NCBI GenBank assembly: GCA_004124295.1
Contig: SCKI01000001.1
Coordinates: forward strand, 620,001-684,000
DNA: 64,000 nt
Source of the DNA: Fidelibacterota bacterium
GTDB taxonomy: Bacteria; Fidelibacterota; Marinisomatia; SCGC-AAA003-L08; TS1B11
Reading direction: 5' to 3'
The notes below the pieces were generated by a model, which saw only the letters and a program-made list of their open reading frames with translations, was not told the DNA's origin and ran no database searches. The position numbers were made by a program, and so were the translations under genes. Each line of letters starts with the position of its first letter. Position 1 is the stretch's first letter. This document shows, one piece after another, positions 8,801 through 18,482 of the stretch.

Positions 8801-10342
8801 GTAGTCGTAAAATCGACGCGGCATTTGGGAGATGATGGCTGGCGGCGTATCATCCCCCATGGAGCCCAACGGTTCGCGCCCGCTTTTGGCCATCGGCAGC
8901 AGGAAGCGCTCGAGGTCTTCCCTGCTCCAACCCAGGGCGGCCAGGGCGGCCGGGGCAGGGCCGGTCTGCGGATCGGCCAGACCGTCGAACTCATCCGGGT
9001 CATCGCCCCGCGCTATGATCTGGAGAGTGTCGGCGACCAAACGGTTATACGGCGCCCGGCTCGACACTTCCGCCTTAATGGCGGCGTTCTCCATGAAGCC
9101 CCGCCCATCCAGGCTGAGGGAAAACAGTTCACCGGCCATCATGTGGTGATGGAAAACCAGGTTTTCGGGGGTCACATCCACGACACCGGCCTCCGATGCC
9201 ATCACGATCAAACCGTCCTTGGTAACGGTATAGCGCAAGGGCCGCAGACCGTTGCGGTCCATCTTGGCGCCTACGAAGTTGCCATCGGTGACCACCAACG
9301 CCGCCGGGCCGTCCCAGGCTTCCATGAGGTTTTCATGGTAGATATAGAAATTGCGCAGGGCCGCATCCATGCCGGGATGTTTCTGGTACGGCTCCGGCAG
9401 AAGCATCATCAGGCTGCGGAACATTCCACGGCCGCTACGCATGAGGAATTCCAGCACGTTGTCCAGGCTGAAGGAATCGCTGCCCTCAGCGGTTACGATG
9501 GGCTTGAGGGTTTCCAGATCAGGCCCCCAGAAGGGCGAATGCATTTCCCGCTCTCGGGCCTGCATCCACAGGCGGTTACTCTTGATCGTATTGATCTCTC
9601 CGTTATGGGCCAGCATGCGGAACGGCTGGGACATGCGCCAGTTGGGCAACGTATTGGTGGAGAAACGCTCGTGAAACAGGGCCACCTTGGCCAGATAATC
9701 GGGCTCGATCAAATCGGGGTAGAAGCGGTCCAGGTTTTCCGCTTTTATCAGCCCTTTGTACACGATGGTACGCGCAGATAGGGAGCATATGAAGGTATCC
9801 CCCAGGTCGCTGAATTCCCTCTCCACGGCCTTTCTTAACAGGAACAGTTCGCTCTCAAGGGGACGTTCGGCGTCGGATGGGGCGACCAGAAAAACCTGAA
9901 TTATCAGTGGGCAGGTCGCCCGGGCCTGCTCGCCCAAGACCTGGCGATTGATGGGCACATCCCTGGCGCCGAGGAAATTGAACCGGGCCAGGCCGGCGTA
10001 TTTCCTGAAGGCGCCCAGCAGGGCGTCCCTGCTTTTCTCGGTGGTGAAAATCATACCCACCGCAAGGGTGTCGTTTTCGCCGACCCGATAGCCACAAGAT
10101 TCCTCCGCGAACCGTGCCATCAAGGTCTGCGGGATATCGGTCATGACGCCGCCGCCGTCCCCGGTTTCATCATCAGCACCGCGGGCGCCGCGATGGGCCA
10201 GACGAGTCGCCGCCTGCAGGGCCAGGGACAATACCCGGCGGCTTGGCCTGCCGGAAATCTCGGCAATGAAGCCGGTACCACAGGCGTCGTGCTCCTGGCG
10301 GGCATCGTAGAGCGGGAATCGTGTTGCGGCAGATGGGGACAT
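5870..10342 (-). CDS. gltB: Glutamate synthase, large (alpha) subunit
   Basis: 1490 residues, normal for the large subunit, which makes two glutamates from glutamine and 2-oxoglutarate. Domains in order: class-II glutamine amidotransferase (to about residue 400) with nucleophile Cys21 in DACGTGF after a 20-residue propeptide; central domain (about 470-740); FMN-binding synthase barrel (about 800-1180) with the 3Fe-4S cysteines C1104, C1110 and C1115; and the C-terminal GXGXG beta-helix (about 1260-1460). The beta subunit gene gltD is not adjacent on either side, so the partner reductase is encoded elsewhere or ferredoxin is used. The reading frame is intact over the whole length. Confidence 0.97.
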   Translation of the reverse strand: MSPSAATRFPLYDARQEHDACGTGFIAEISGRPSRRVLSLALQAATRLAHRGARGADDETGDGGGVMTDIPQTLMARFAEESCGYRVGENDTLAVGMIFTTEKSRDALLGAFRKYAGLARFNFLGARDVPINRQVLGEQARATCPLIIQVFLVAPSDAERPLESELFLLRKAVEREFSDLGDTFICSLSARTIVYKGLIKAENLDRFYPDLIEPDYLAKVALFHERFSTNTLPNWRMSQPFRMLAHNGEINTIKSNRLWMQAREREMHSPFWGPDLETLKPIVTAEGSDSFSLDNVLEFLMRSGRGMFRSLMMLLPEPYQKHPGMDAALRNFYIYHENLMEAWDGPAALVVTDGNFVGAKMDRNGLRPLRYTVTKDGLIVMASEAGVVDVTPENLVFHHHMMAGELFSLSLDGRGFMENAAIKAEVSSRAPYNRLVADTLQIIARGDDPDEFDGLADPQTGPAPAALAALGWSREDLERFLLPMAKSGREPLGSMGDDTPPAIISQMPRRFYDYFKHVFAQVTNPPIDPIRERSVTSLRRYLGGEGNLLGAKPTIGEAIQVESPVLSPRELALLTNPETGFKARTFSSLMASGDRLEQWLENLLADCDQAVAEGYRLLLFSDEGITSDTLPVPMPLIISAAHNHLIKQRVRSKVSLMCLAGDVVEDHHLAVLISLGASAVYPYMAYRIIRQHYDEDDWAAYLGRYRYSLEKGLIKIMAKFGVSTLGSYHGGMLLHVMGLSAEILDRYFPSLSSPIGGIGLEQLQADLARRTREAFDSGLDRLADFGRFRYRKNGEQHGYAPAEFKSIGRLAADPHADGQPLPAAPVYLRDFFDFKATDPVPAEQVEAITGILKRFGSGAMSLGAVSEEVHRTLATALHRVGARSNTGEGGEQADRYAHSNPDKSVNSYVKQIASARFGVTTAYLSAAREIQIKIAQGAKPGEGGQLPGHKVTIAIAGVRNSTPGVPLISPPPHHDIYSIEDIAQLIYDLKQVNPRAAVSVKLVSQPGVGTIAAGVVKGGADIVLLAGGDGGTGASPLGSIKHNGLPWELGLAEVHQTLMANGLRSRCTLRVDGGFKNGRDVVMAAALGAEEFDFGTALLVSLGCIMARQCHLNTCPAGIATQDEKLRRLFTAGPEQAVNYLTAVAEQVRSLLAEIGAYSLDSIIGRTDILTLNREHADFARARGLNFDSILNPAAPEGLPLPTAAKYRPEPVRAEPHLDEGIIAEIRPRMLTHDHVVVRRDVRNRDRAVGTRLSGELVFLFGETGFHGNIQMRLRGVAGQSFGAFLTTGVELRLRGAANDYVAKGMSGGMITIRFEKHVREHHATQTIIGNVALYGATGGTLFVSGAAGERFAVRNSGALSVVEGAGNHCCEYMTRGTVIVLGRIGLNFGAGMSGGAAYIYCTDPDQLDNLNREYVRAAEPAANDLMLVLRLLREHLFHTGSEVARDIIANWEEAQGAFVKIVPLALDILDFEKIYDHHVEARMGELLNE

Positions 10343-10939
10343 AGGCTCCGAATCGTTATCGAAAAGTGCATTCCCCGGTACAACGACAGCACCGATTGAA
10401 TGCGCACAGAGCCCGATTACACATGTTTTTCAGGGACGAACAGGGCATCAACTGCTGAATGGGGCACCCAAGCGCCGCAGGCCTGCAGTTCCGATTTGAA
10501 TCGTCGTGCCTCGGCTGCGATTCGGTTACTGCAATTGACCGGAGAAGTGGCCAGTCTGGCGACAGTGCTTATGACAAAGCCTGGCGGAAGACGCTGCTAA
10601 TGTAAGGCCGGGGATGATGAGATACGAGGGATAGAAGTGGTGGCCATGCAAATGCGCTGCGTCGCTCAGGCAGATAATGATACTGTGGCGACGAGAAGTT
10701 TCTCCTGGGGATCTCTCCACGGGACTATCCTGAGGCACCCGCAGGGCGTCTTTGTAGTTTACCCGGCCCGGCTTCGGAGACCCGGCATAATCAGTTGGCA
10801 GTGGCAGGGTAGCAGTGGCGGCGCCGTCCGGGAGCGAGTTCCCGCCGGTCCACTGCCCAGCGAAGATTCGGGGGAAGAGGGACTTTTGCCATCCCGCTGC
10901 TATTGGCCCTACATTGTACCGCTCTATTGAACATCATCC
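10343..10939. other. Long intergenic region with GGCAGT repeat
   Basis: About 600 bases between divergent gltB and the DNA glycosylase, so both promoters must lie here. I see no gene with family features. The only structured part is the dispersed repeat at 10790-10820. No riboswitch or strong terminator was recognised. Confidence 0.4.
10790..10820. repeat. GGCAGT-type short tandem repeat, copy 2
   Basis: The flank CCCGGCATAAT is followed by CAGTTGGCAGTGGCAGGG and then AGCAGTGGCGG. It matches the other copies in core and left flank. It lies about 120 bases before the DNA glycosylase start. Confidence 0.6.
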
Positions 10940-11443
10940 ATGCGAACCATCCACAGTTTTGCGCCGATCAGCGATCCGCACGCGAAAGTCCTCATTTTGG
11001 GCAGCATGCCGGGAAGGATGTCCCTTGAACAGGGCCAATATTATGCGCACCCCCGAAACGTATTCTGGAAAATCGTCGACGATCTGACCGCCATCGATCA
11101 GACCCGGCCTTACGAAGCCCGAGTGGCCGGTCTCAGGCAGAAACGAATCGCGGTGTGGGATGTTCTCAAGGCCTGTACGAGGCCGGGTAGTCTTGATTCG
11201 GCCATCAATGAGTCTTCAATCGTGCCCAATGACTTTGAACCATTCCTGTCGGATCATCCAGCGATCAGCAGAATATTTTTCAACGGCATAAAGGCGGACA
11301 ACGCTTACCGCAAGCACGTCTGGCAAACGCTGTCGGACCGAAGCAAGGGCCTGGAGTACCGGCGGCTGCCATCCACAAGCCCGGCCAATGCCGCCTTGCC
11401 GTATCCGGAGAAACTGGCCCGGTGGGAGGTGATCGTTCCATAG
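10940..11443 (+). CDS. DNA glycosylase, family 6 (hypoxanthine/uracil-DNA glycosylase-like)
   Basis: 167 residues. The N-terminal block LILGSMPGRMSLEQ, followed by YYAHPRNVFWKI, and the C-terminal block RLPSTSPANA are the two active-site motifs of the DNA-deoxyinosine glycosylase branch of the uracil-DNA glycosylase superfamily. The GSMPG motif replaces the usual GxDPY, and Asn in HPRN and SPAN are the expected catalytic or binding residues. It would remove hypoxanthine (deaminated adenine) or uracil from DNA in base-excision repair. Length is as expected for the family. It stands alone, with long spacers on both sides. Confidence 0.9.
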   Translation: MRTIHSFAPISDPHAKVLILGSMPGRMSLEQGQYYAHPRNVFWKIVDDLTAIDQTRPYEARVAGLRQKRIAVWDVLKACTRPGSLDSAINESSIVPNDFEPFLSDHPAISRIFFNGIKADNAYRKHVWQTLSDRSKGLEYRRLPSTSPANAALPYPEKLARWEVIVP

Positions 11444-11938
11444 CGCCATGCTTAATGCGCGCAAGATTTAACCCGCGGCCTCCATTGGGGGCCTGTCAGC
11501 AGATCCAAGATGTTTCCTGTTATTTTCGGAAGACCCTGAGCGGCCACCATTTCTCACCGCAAACCGGGGATTGGTTAATCGAATCGAGCGTACCACTTGA
11601 AGATTATTCCCCCGACTTACCTGACCCCATCCATCCTGAAATGGAACTGTTCCTCAGGCCGCCACGGCCAGCTTTCGCGAACCGTTAAGGCCGAATCTCC
11701 AATAATTGAGGGATACTTGATGATAAAGGGCCGTACAATATTTTGCATCGGCTTACGTCGAATGGGTATATGGAAGGGGCGCAATATGCGCGGAAATTTT
11801 GACCGGGTTGCCGGCGCCCATGCGGGTCACGGGATGGAAACCGCACGGGTTTTAGCCCCTGCGGGGGGCTAAGCTGGCTCTGGCCGGAGAGGAATGGGGA
11901 AAGTTACAGATTTCGATCAAAAAACTACCGGAGCTAAT
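11444..11938. other. Intergenic region before the efflux genes
   Basis: Roughly 495 bases without a recognisable gene. It contains one clear hairpin at 11852-11872. The coding frame of the TolC-like protein extends upstream to an ATG at 11894, but the ATG at 11939 is preferred because it begins a signal peptide. Confidence 0.4.
11852..11872 (+). terminator. Hairpin without U-tract upstream of TolC-like gene
   Basis: TTAGCCCC and GGGGCTAA form an 8-bp perfect stem around TGCGG. No T run follows, so it is a weak terminator at best. It could be a leader hairpin of the efflux transcript. Confidence 0.35.
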
Positions 11939-13414
11939 ATGAAACCACGGCTGGCGTTACCATTGGCAACCATCCTCGCCGGAATGGCACTCATCGGTTT
12001 CGTTGAGGGACAATCCAATATTCAACTGGACCAATTTCTGGCGTTGATTGAAACGAACCATCCTGCGATGGAAAAAGAGACCCTGAAACCGCAAATTGAG
12101 GCATCGAAAAGGGATGGCTTTCTCGGCGGCCAGGATATCGGCCTAACCGTCTCCCCGTACTATGCCCTGCAGCGGCCCCTGGCCCTGAGCAGTTTTACGC
12201 CCGACCGCATTGCTCAAACAGCCTTTGGTTCGCAGCTGGACAAGGCCTTCTGGAAAACCGGCGGCCGGCTCTCTTTAGGGTGGACATCCGATTTCACCGA
12301 TCAAAATCTCACACCGTTTGAAATACCCGGCATAGGCACTATTTCCACAGGTCCCCCAAAATTCTATCAAAATGCCCTCGCGCTTACCTACACCCAACCG
12401 CTGTTGCAAAACTTCAGAGGCTCCCTTGATCGATTGGCCTACGAGGTGACTCAATTTGCCGTAAGTATGGCAGAAGTTCAGGCGGTCGAAAATCAGGAAG
12501 CGTTTCTTCTTGAAATGGCGCTGAAGTTTCTCGATTGGGTGGTTCTGACTGAGCAGAAAAAAATCGCCGAGGGCAGACTTGATCTGCTTGGGCAGCAGTT
12601 GGCCCAGATTCAAAGTAAGCGGAAAGCAAATTTGGTTGATAAGGTTGACGTGTTGCGCTCGCAGGATGCCGTCCGGATGTCGGAGCAGGGAGCGGTCCTG
12701 GTTCAGGCGCAATGGCTGGCCAAACAGGCTGAGCTCGCCGTGCTTGCCGCCTCGCCTGATCTCTACGGCCAAACCCCTCAGTTTGATCTGTACAAACGGG
12801 TGGCAAGGTTGAGTGTAGAAGAATATTTAGAGCGTCTCCAGTCGCAGTCCCGGCCCCTGTATATGTTGGAAATACGCAACGGCATGCTTGAACGTCAACG
12901 GCAGGGGTTTGAAGAGATGACCAAGCCCCAGCTATTCCTCACCTCGCAGATTTCCCTTAAGAGCGGCGACGCTGAATTTGGCTCTGCCTTCGGCCTGGAC
13001 AAAAGTGACCTGGGGCTCTATCTGCAGTTTCAATACCCGTTGGGCAATAGAAAAGCCCAGGCGGCGGTCAGAAAAAATCGCCTGGAATTACGGCAGGCCA
13101 CACTTGACCGGGCCGATTTAGCACTGACCCTTGAGGCGACCCTTCGAAATCTGCTCATTCAGGCGGAGCAGATGGAGAAGGTGCTGGTCCTCAATGAACG
13201 GCAGATTGAGACTGCCCGGGAGCGGACTGAGGCAGAGCTGCAGCGCTACAATCAAGGGCGGGGTGACCTTGCCTTCGTCATTCAGGCGCAGGACAATGAG
13301 GAGGGCGCGGCTCTCTCCTATGCTCAAAATGCGGCCAACTATCAGCGCATAAACCTGCAACTTCTTTCATTGATCGATGAGTTCATGCCATCCCCCGATG
13401 GAATGATTCAATAA
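11939..13414 (+). CDS. TolC-like outer membrane efflux protein
   Basis: About 491 residues from ATG 11939. It starts with a signal peptide (MKPRLALPLATILAGMALI, cleaved near VEGQ). The mature part has two long amphipathic helical repeats typical of outer membrane efflux proteins, with TYTQPLLQNF near residue 165 and heptad-like runs such as LAQIQSKRKANLVDKVD. As a trimer it would form the outer-membrane and periplasmic tunnel of a tripartite exporter. It is followed after 45 bases by the RND pump gene on the same strand, an obvious operon. A membrane-fusion protein, the third component, is absent from both sides. Confidence 0.85.
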   Translation: MKPRLALPLATILAGMALIGFVEGQSNIQLDQFLALIETNHPAMEKETLKPQIEASKRDGFLGGQDIGLTVSPYYALQRPLALSSFTPDRIAQTAFGSQLDKAFWKTGGRLSLGWTSDFTDQNLTPFEIPGIGTISTGPPKFYQNALALTYTQPLLQNFRGSLDRLAYEVTQFAVSMAEVQAVENQEAFLLEMALKFLDWVVLTEQKKIAEGRLDLLGQQLAQIQSKRKANLVDKVDVLRSQDAVRMSEQGAVLVQAQWLAKQAELAVLAASPDLYGQTPQFDLYKRVARLSVEEYLERLQSQSRPLYMLEIRNGMLERQRQGFEEMTKPQLFLTSQISLKSGDAEFGSAFGLDKSDLGLYLQFQYPLGNRKAQAAVRKNRLELRQATLDRADLALTLEATLRNLLIQAEQMEKVLVLNERQIETARERTEAELQRYNQGRGDLAFVIQAQDNEEGAALSYAQNAANYQRINLQLLSLIDEFMPSPDGMIQ

Positions 13415-13459
13415 CGCAGACAACACGATTGGTTACCTTGAAAGCGGATAAATATTAAG

Positions 13460-16400
13460 ATGAAAGCACTGCTTAGATATTTTGCCCAACGCCATTTGCT
13501 CGTCAACCTGATGACGGTTACCATTCTCATGCTCGGGGCCATATCCCTTACCAGCATAAAGCGCGACCAGTTCCCGACGGTTGACATCGGCGAGGTTATT
13601 GTGACGACCCGCTATCCGGGCGCTTCGCCGGAGGATGTTGAGCTGAACGTCACCAACAAACTTGAAAGCGAAATCCAGAACGTAGCCGGCATCGACATCA
13701 TGACCTCCTACTCGCTGGAAAATATATCCGTTATCAATATTACCCTCGACACGGAGGGCGCGGATATCGACGAAATAAAGCGCGACATCCGTGACGCGGT
13801 AGGGCGGGTAACCAATCTCCCGGTTGAGGTCACCGATGCGCCCGCAATATTCGAGATCAAGACCGAAAATTTCGAGATCATCCGCGTCGGGATGGGCGGT
13901 GATATTCCCTATGGGGAACTGGCCGCATTGGCGCGCCAATTTGAGGATAAACTCAAGAATATCAAGGGGGTCTCCGGGGTCTTCAAAGCCGGTTACCTGG
14001 CCCGGGAGATCAAGATTGAGGTTTCGGGGGAGGCGATGGAGAAATACCAGATTCCGCTCCACGAGATCATGGGCGCTATCCAGGCGCGCAATATTCGCGC
14101 AACCGGAGGCTCCTTCGAGTCTTACACTTCCGATAAGAGCATCGTCACATTGGCGCAGTTCCGCAGGCCTGAAGAGGTGGGCGACGTGATCGTGCGCTCA
14201 ACCTTTGAGGGGCCGCGCATACTCATCAAGGACCTGGCCACCATCCGCGATGGATTCGAGCCCGAGAAAACCCGCTTCCGCATGAACGGCAAATCGGTCA
14301 TAGGCTTTACCATCACCAAGCAGGCCAGTGCCGACGTGATCCGGCTGGTGGAGAGCATTAAGGATCTGGTCGAAGCGGAGCGCGCAAATTTGCCTCCCGG
14401 TGTCGAACTGGATTATTCCGCCGATGAATCGCGATTCGTCCGTTCCATGCTTGATATCATGGCTACGAACGGCCTTATCGGTCTGGTCCTGGTCATTTCG
14501 GTGCTGTTCATTTTCCTCGATTTGAGAACCGCCTTCTGGGTCGCAATGGGCATTCCCCTGACCCTTATGGCCGTGTTCACCCTCTCGCCTTTTCTGAACG
14601 CTTATATTGACATGCTCACGCTGCTGGGCCTGATCATCGTACTGGGCCTGGTCGTTGATGATGCTATCGTCATCGCTGAAAACATCTCTACCCGGCGGGA
14701 GTTGGGCGACTCACCCGTTGATGCCGCCGTTAACGGCACCTATGAAGTGCTGCGCCCGGTATTCGCCACCGTTATCACGACCTCCCTGGCCTTTGGCCCC
14801 TTTTTCTTCATGACCGGCATCATGGGAAAATTCATGTGGGTCTTTCCGCTCATTATAATCCTGGCCCTCGCGGTCTCCTTTTTTGAGGCCCTCACCATCC
14901 TTCCCGCTCATATCACCGGTGGAAGACGCAATAAAATCAACCCGGAGAAAACAGGTCAGCGAACCTGGTTTCTGCCGATCCGCAGCCGGTTCGAAGCCAT
15001 GATGATGGTCGTCCTGAGGTTCAGGTACCTGGTCATCGCCATATTTGTTTCATTGCTGGTAGGCGCCTTCAGTTATGCGGACAGACATATGCAATTTATA
15101 TTATTCCCGGGCGACATCGCCGATCAATTCAGTGTGGTCGTGGAGCTGCAAACGGGCACATCCCTGCGGGCAACCGAGGACGAAGTGCGTCGAATCGAAA
15201 ATTTACTGTCGGCGCTCCCGGCAGAAGAACTGGATTCATACTGGTCCGTGATCGGCAGCCAGACCGGGGGCGGTGGGCCGCCTTTTTCACCGGGCGAAAG
15301 CGAAAACTGGGCCCTTATGTCGGTCACCTTGACGCCCTATAACAACCGGCAACGCAGCGCCAGTCAAATCGTCGATGCTCTGCGGGCCCGGACCGATGCT
15401 CTATTTGGACCGCAAGTCGTGCGCTATTTTGTCGATGCGGGCGGGCCGCCCATCGGCTCACCCATTACCCTGCGAATCGTCGGCAACGATGACGTTCAAC
15501 GCCGGGCCTTGACCGATTCGGTGGTGGCCTTCCTCGCCTCAATGGAGGGGATCACGGAGATAAACCGCGACGATAAGCTGGGCAAGGAGCAGGTGTCGAT
15601 TATCCCCGATCATGTGCGCCTGTCGCAGCTCGGATTAACCGTTGCCGATATTGCGCGCAATGTCCGCATTGCCTACGATGGCGAGGTGATCACCAAAGTC
15701 CGCTATGGTGATGAAGATGTCGGTTTCAGAATCCTCATGGAGGCGTCGACCCGCCACCGGCCTGACTACCTCGGCAATCTGAAAATTCCGAACCGGCAGG
15801 GGCGCCTGATTTCGCTCAAGGAGGTCGCCGATTTCGAAATAGGTCCCGGACCCTCGAGCTTTTATCATTATGCCGGCGACCGCGCCGTACGGGTCACGGC
15901 CGACCTGGAGAAGGACAGCCCCTATACGCCGCTCGCGGCCACGCAGGCCGTCGTGAATCAGTTTAACCTGGTCCAGGATTGGCCCGGTATGCGCTTTGTC
16001 GTTGGCGGTGAGGCCCAGGAGACCGCAGAATCAATGGTCGCACTGGGCATTGCCATGGCCATGTCGGCTGTCGGCATCTATCTGGTGCTGGTGCTGCTGT
16101 TCAACTCGATGACCCAGCCTATCCTGGTCATGTTTGCCATTCCCTTCGGGCTGATCGGGATCATCGCCGCATTTTCGCTGCATAACGAGCCCCTCGGATT
16201 CCTGGCCATGATGGGGGTCATCGGCATGATGGGGGTGGTGGTCAACGACTCGCTCATATTGGTTAACCACATCAACACCCATCGAGTGGGGACCAAGGAT
16301 TAAGACTTCCTGAAGATCGTCGCCGCCGGGACCGCCTCCAGATTGCGTCCGATCCTGCTCACCTCGATCACGACCGTTGCCGGGCTGTTGCCCACGGCAT

Positions 16401-16660
16401 ACGGACTGGCCGGTTACAACGCCTTCATTGCGCCCATGGCGCTCGCCCTGGGGTACGGCATCCTGTTCGCAACCCCGCTAACGCTGCTGCTGCTGCCATC
16501 GCTTTACATGGCCCAGCACGATCTGGGGCGCCTGATCAGAAAGATCCCCGGCATGGAAAACTACTTTTTCATCCCCTCAGCCAGTGATCAGGCTGCCGCA
16601 GGCGATCTTGTCGGAGCCACGGCAGATGCACAGCGCCAGGGTCTCACACCACGTCCCTGA
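13460..16660 (+). CDS. RND family efflux pump, interrupted by an in-frame TAA
   Basis: The frame encodes an AcrB/MexB-type resistance-nodulation-division permease: a first helix at residues 12-30, a porter domain with RYPGASPEDVE, a helix bundle near 335-480 containing GLVVDDAIVIAENI, a second porter domain and a C-terminal helix bundle. At 16301-16303 a TAA stops translation after 947 residues, within the loop after NHINTH. The same frame continues at once with DFLKIVAAGTASRLRPILLTSITTVAGLLP and two more helices to a stop at 16658-16660, giving the normal length of about 1065. The downstream part shows no decay, so the stop is either very recent, a sequencing error, or read through. The truncated form would lack the last two helices and probably be inactive. 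Confidence 0.85.
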
Positions 16661-16744
16661 TGGAGACCTGTGAACCGGCAAAATGCAAACAGCCCCATCG
16701 TCTGATGAGGCTGCCTGTAGTCTCGGCCCTGTAGCGCTCCCGGT

Positions 16745-17512
16745 TTACCAGACCTCCTCGTCCGCCCCGGCGAGGTCGGCGGCCCGTTCAGCCATCCAGG
16801 CCTCAAATTCGGCGGCGGTCTCGACTTCCAATATGCCTTTCATCCGGTAGTGGCTGTTGCCGCACAGCTGGGCACAGGCAATCTGCCAGGAGCCGGTACG
16901 GGTAGGCTCGAACCAAATCGGTATGGTCATGCCGGGGATGACATCCTGCTTCACGCGCATAATGGGCAGCGAAAAGCTGTGGATCACGTCCTTGGTGCTG
17001 AGATAGATCAGCACGGGGCGGTCATCCGGGAGATGGAGCTCTCCCAAAGTCACGATGTCGTCTATTGCGGCAGGGTCGGACCGGTCCAGACCCACCGGGT
17101 TCGATTGCTCGTTGACCAGATGTGGATCGGTCCGGCCAAAGATACCGTCAGCGCCGGGGTAGTGGATATTCCAGGCAAATTGCTGCGCCACCACGCGGAC
17201 CACAGTCGATTCCTCCGGTGAGGGCAGTTCCTGCTTCAGATGTCTCCAGAACGGGACGTCCTTGGCCAGCATGATGGTATCGAATATCGCTACGAAGGCA
17301 ATCATCGCCACCGGGACGGCCATTTTAGGAAAACCTGTGCGCACAACGGCTCTTCCGGACCCTTGCCGAAAGCGCACCAGGAACATGATGAAGAAGATGC
17401 CCCAGCTGATAAGCATCAACAACATCAGCAGGTGCACCAAATTGATGGCGCCGTCGATTTCAGCGGCGAAGGTTGATGCGCTACCGGGGAGCCAGAGGCC
17501 GTAATCGTTCAT
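16745..17512 (-). CDS. coxB: Cytochrome c oxidase subunit II
   Basis: 255 residues with two N-terminal membrane helices (about 24-48 and 66-86) and a periplasmic cupredoxin domain. The binuclear CuA site is complete: C213, C217, H221 and M224 in CAQLCGNSHYRM, with the upstream His in DVIHSFSLP. The aromatic patch QQFAWNIHYPGADG for electron entry is present. There is no fused cytochrome c domain, so it is an aa3 rather than caa3 form and needs a separate donor such as the diheme cytochrome or cupredoxin of this operon. It is the last gene of the minus-strand oxidase operon, an unusual position for subunit II. Confidence 0.95.
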   Translation of the reverse strand: MNDYGLWLPGSASTFAAEIDGAINLVHLLMLLMLISWGIFFIMFLVRFRQGSGRAVVRTGFPKMAVPVAMIAFVAIFDTIMLAKDVPFWRHLKQELPSPEESTVVRVVAQQFAWNIHYPGADGIFGRTDPHLVNEQSNPVGLDRSDPAAIDDIVTLGELHLPDDRPVLIYLSTKDVIHSFSLPIMRVKQDVIPGMTIPIWFEPTRTGSWQIACAQLCGNSHYRMKGILEVETAAEFEAWMAERAADLAGADEEVW

Positions 17513-17577
17513 GGGATCAGATCCTTCCGGGGAGTTTGTTTGCCGGGCTGATATGCCGATGGATCAGGACGCACATG

Positions 17578-17868
17578 CTATTGCCGGACATGGGTCAGGA
17601 TATCGGTCAAGGGTATGATCATCAAGGCCAGGAAAAAGGCCACCGTTAAAACCAGCAACATGTAGATAAGTTTTCTTTCCGTAGCCAGATGCATAAAGTA
17701 GTTGGCCACCAGGGAGCCTTTGAATGCGGCGATCAGCAGTGCGATACCCACCGCCGCTCCCGTGCCGACATTCAGGCCAGCCACTGCGACAGTGACAACT
17801 GTCAGCACGAGCAACGCCAGGAATACGTTGCGATACACGGTCAGGTGGGATTGGGCGTCTGCCATCAT
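17578..17868 (-). CDS. Cytochrome c oxidase subunit IV (small prokaryotic type)
   Basis: 96 residues with three predicted helices and the family signature KGSLVANYFMHLATERK between helices 2 and 3, as in the COX4/CtaF-like small subunit. It would stabilise the CuB-side of the oxidase. It lies 8 bases after subunit III and 65 bases before subunit II, inside the operon. An alternative start one codon later is possible because the sequence begins with two Met. Confidence 0.88.
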   Translation of the reverse strand: MMADAQSHLTVYRNVFLALLVLTVVTVAVAGLNVGTGAAVGIALLIAAFKGSLVANYFMHLATERKLIYMLLVLTVAFFLALMIIPLTDILTHVRQ

Positions 17869-17876
17869 AGGTCTCC

Positions 17877-18470
17877 TTATAGCAGATAGAGTACGGGGAA
17901 CAGGAAAATCCAGACCAGATCGACAAAGTGCCAGTACAGTCCCGACACTTCAATCCGGTTGGTGAACTTTTCAGGCTCACTCTTCCACATTTTGCTGCCG
18001 GGTCCCCACAGGTAGCCATTCACCACCACCCCGGCTATAATATGCAAGGCATGCAGGCCGGTCATGGTGAAGTATATGCCGAAAAAGTTGTTGGTGGACA
18101 TATAGTGATGGTGCTCGAATTTGGGCATGTACTCGAAGACGATCTTGATGAAAAGAAACAGCAGCGCGAGTATGATCGTCAGGCCAAGATGCAGGCGGAA
18201 TTTCTTGAAGTCCTGCGCTTTCAGTGCCACCCACGACATGACCATGGTAATGCTGGAGCTGATTAGAATGGCCGTGTTGAGGGTCCCCAGGGGGACGCTG
18301 AGCTCCTCGGCCTGGACAGGCCAGGAGGATCCGCTCAGCCGCAGGACGAGATAGGAGGAAAACAGGGCCCCGAAGAGCATGAGTTCCGAGGCCAGGAACA
18401 GCCATATCCCCAGCTTGGGGTTGGTTAGGCCGGTATCTTCCCGCTCGGTTATGGTATAGGGAATTTCCAT
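17877..18470 (-). CDS. coxC: Cytochrome c oxidase subunit III
   Basis: 197 residues, five helices, the short bacterial form of subunit III. Recognisable blocks are [22 protein letters not shown] near the start, [17 protein letters not shown], and the C-terminal [22 protein letters not shown], all hallmarks of the family. The protein protects the proton-uptake path and turnover stability of subunit I. It begins 12 bases after the end of subunit I. Confidence 0.95.
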   Translation of the reverse strand: MEIPYTITEREDTGLTNPKLGIWLFLASELMLFGALFSSYLVLRLSGSSWPVQAEELSVPLGTLNTAILISSSITMVMSWVALKAQDFKKFRLHLGLTIILALLFLFIKIVFEYMPKFEHHHYMSTNNFFGIYFTMTGLHALHIIAGVVVNGYLWGPGSKMWKSEPEKFTNRIEVSGLYWHFVDLVWIFLFPVLYLL

Positions 18471-18482
18471 CAGGTGAGCCTT

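Noticed and set aside
8138..9781. 547-residue rightward frame inside glutamate synthase
   Set aside because: It is antisense to an intact, strongly conserved gltB. Long antisense frames are common in high-GC genes.
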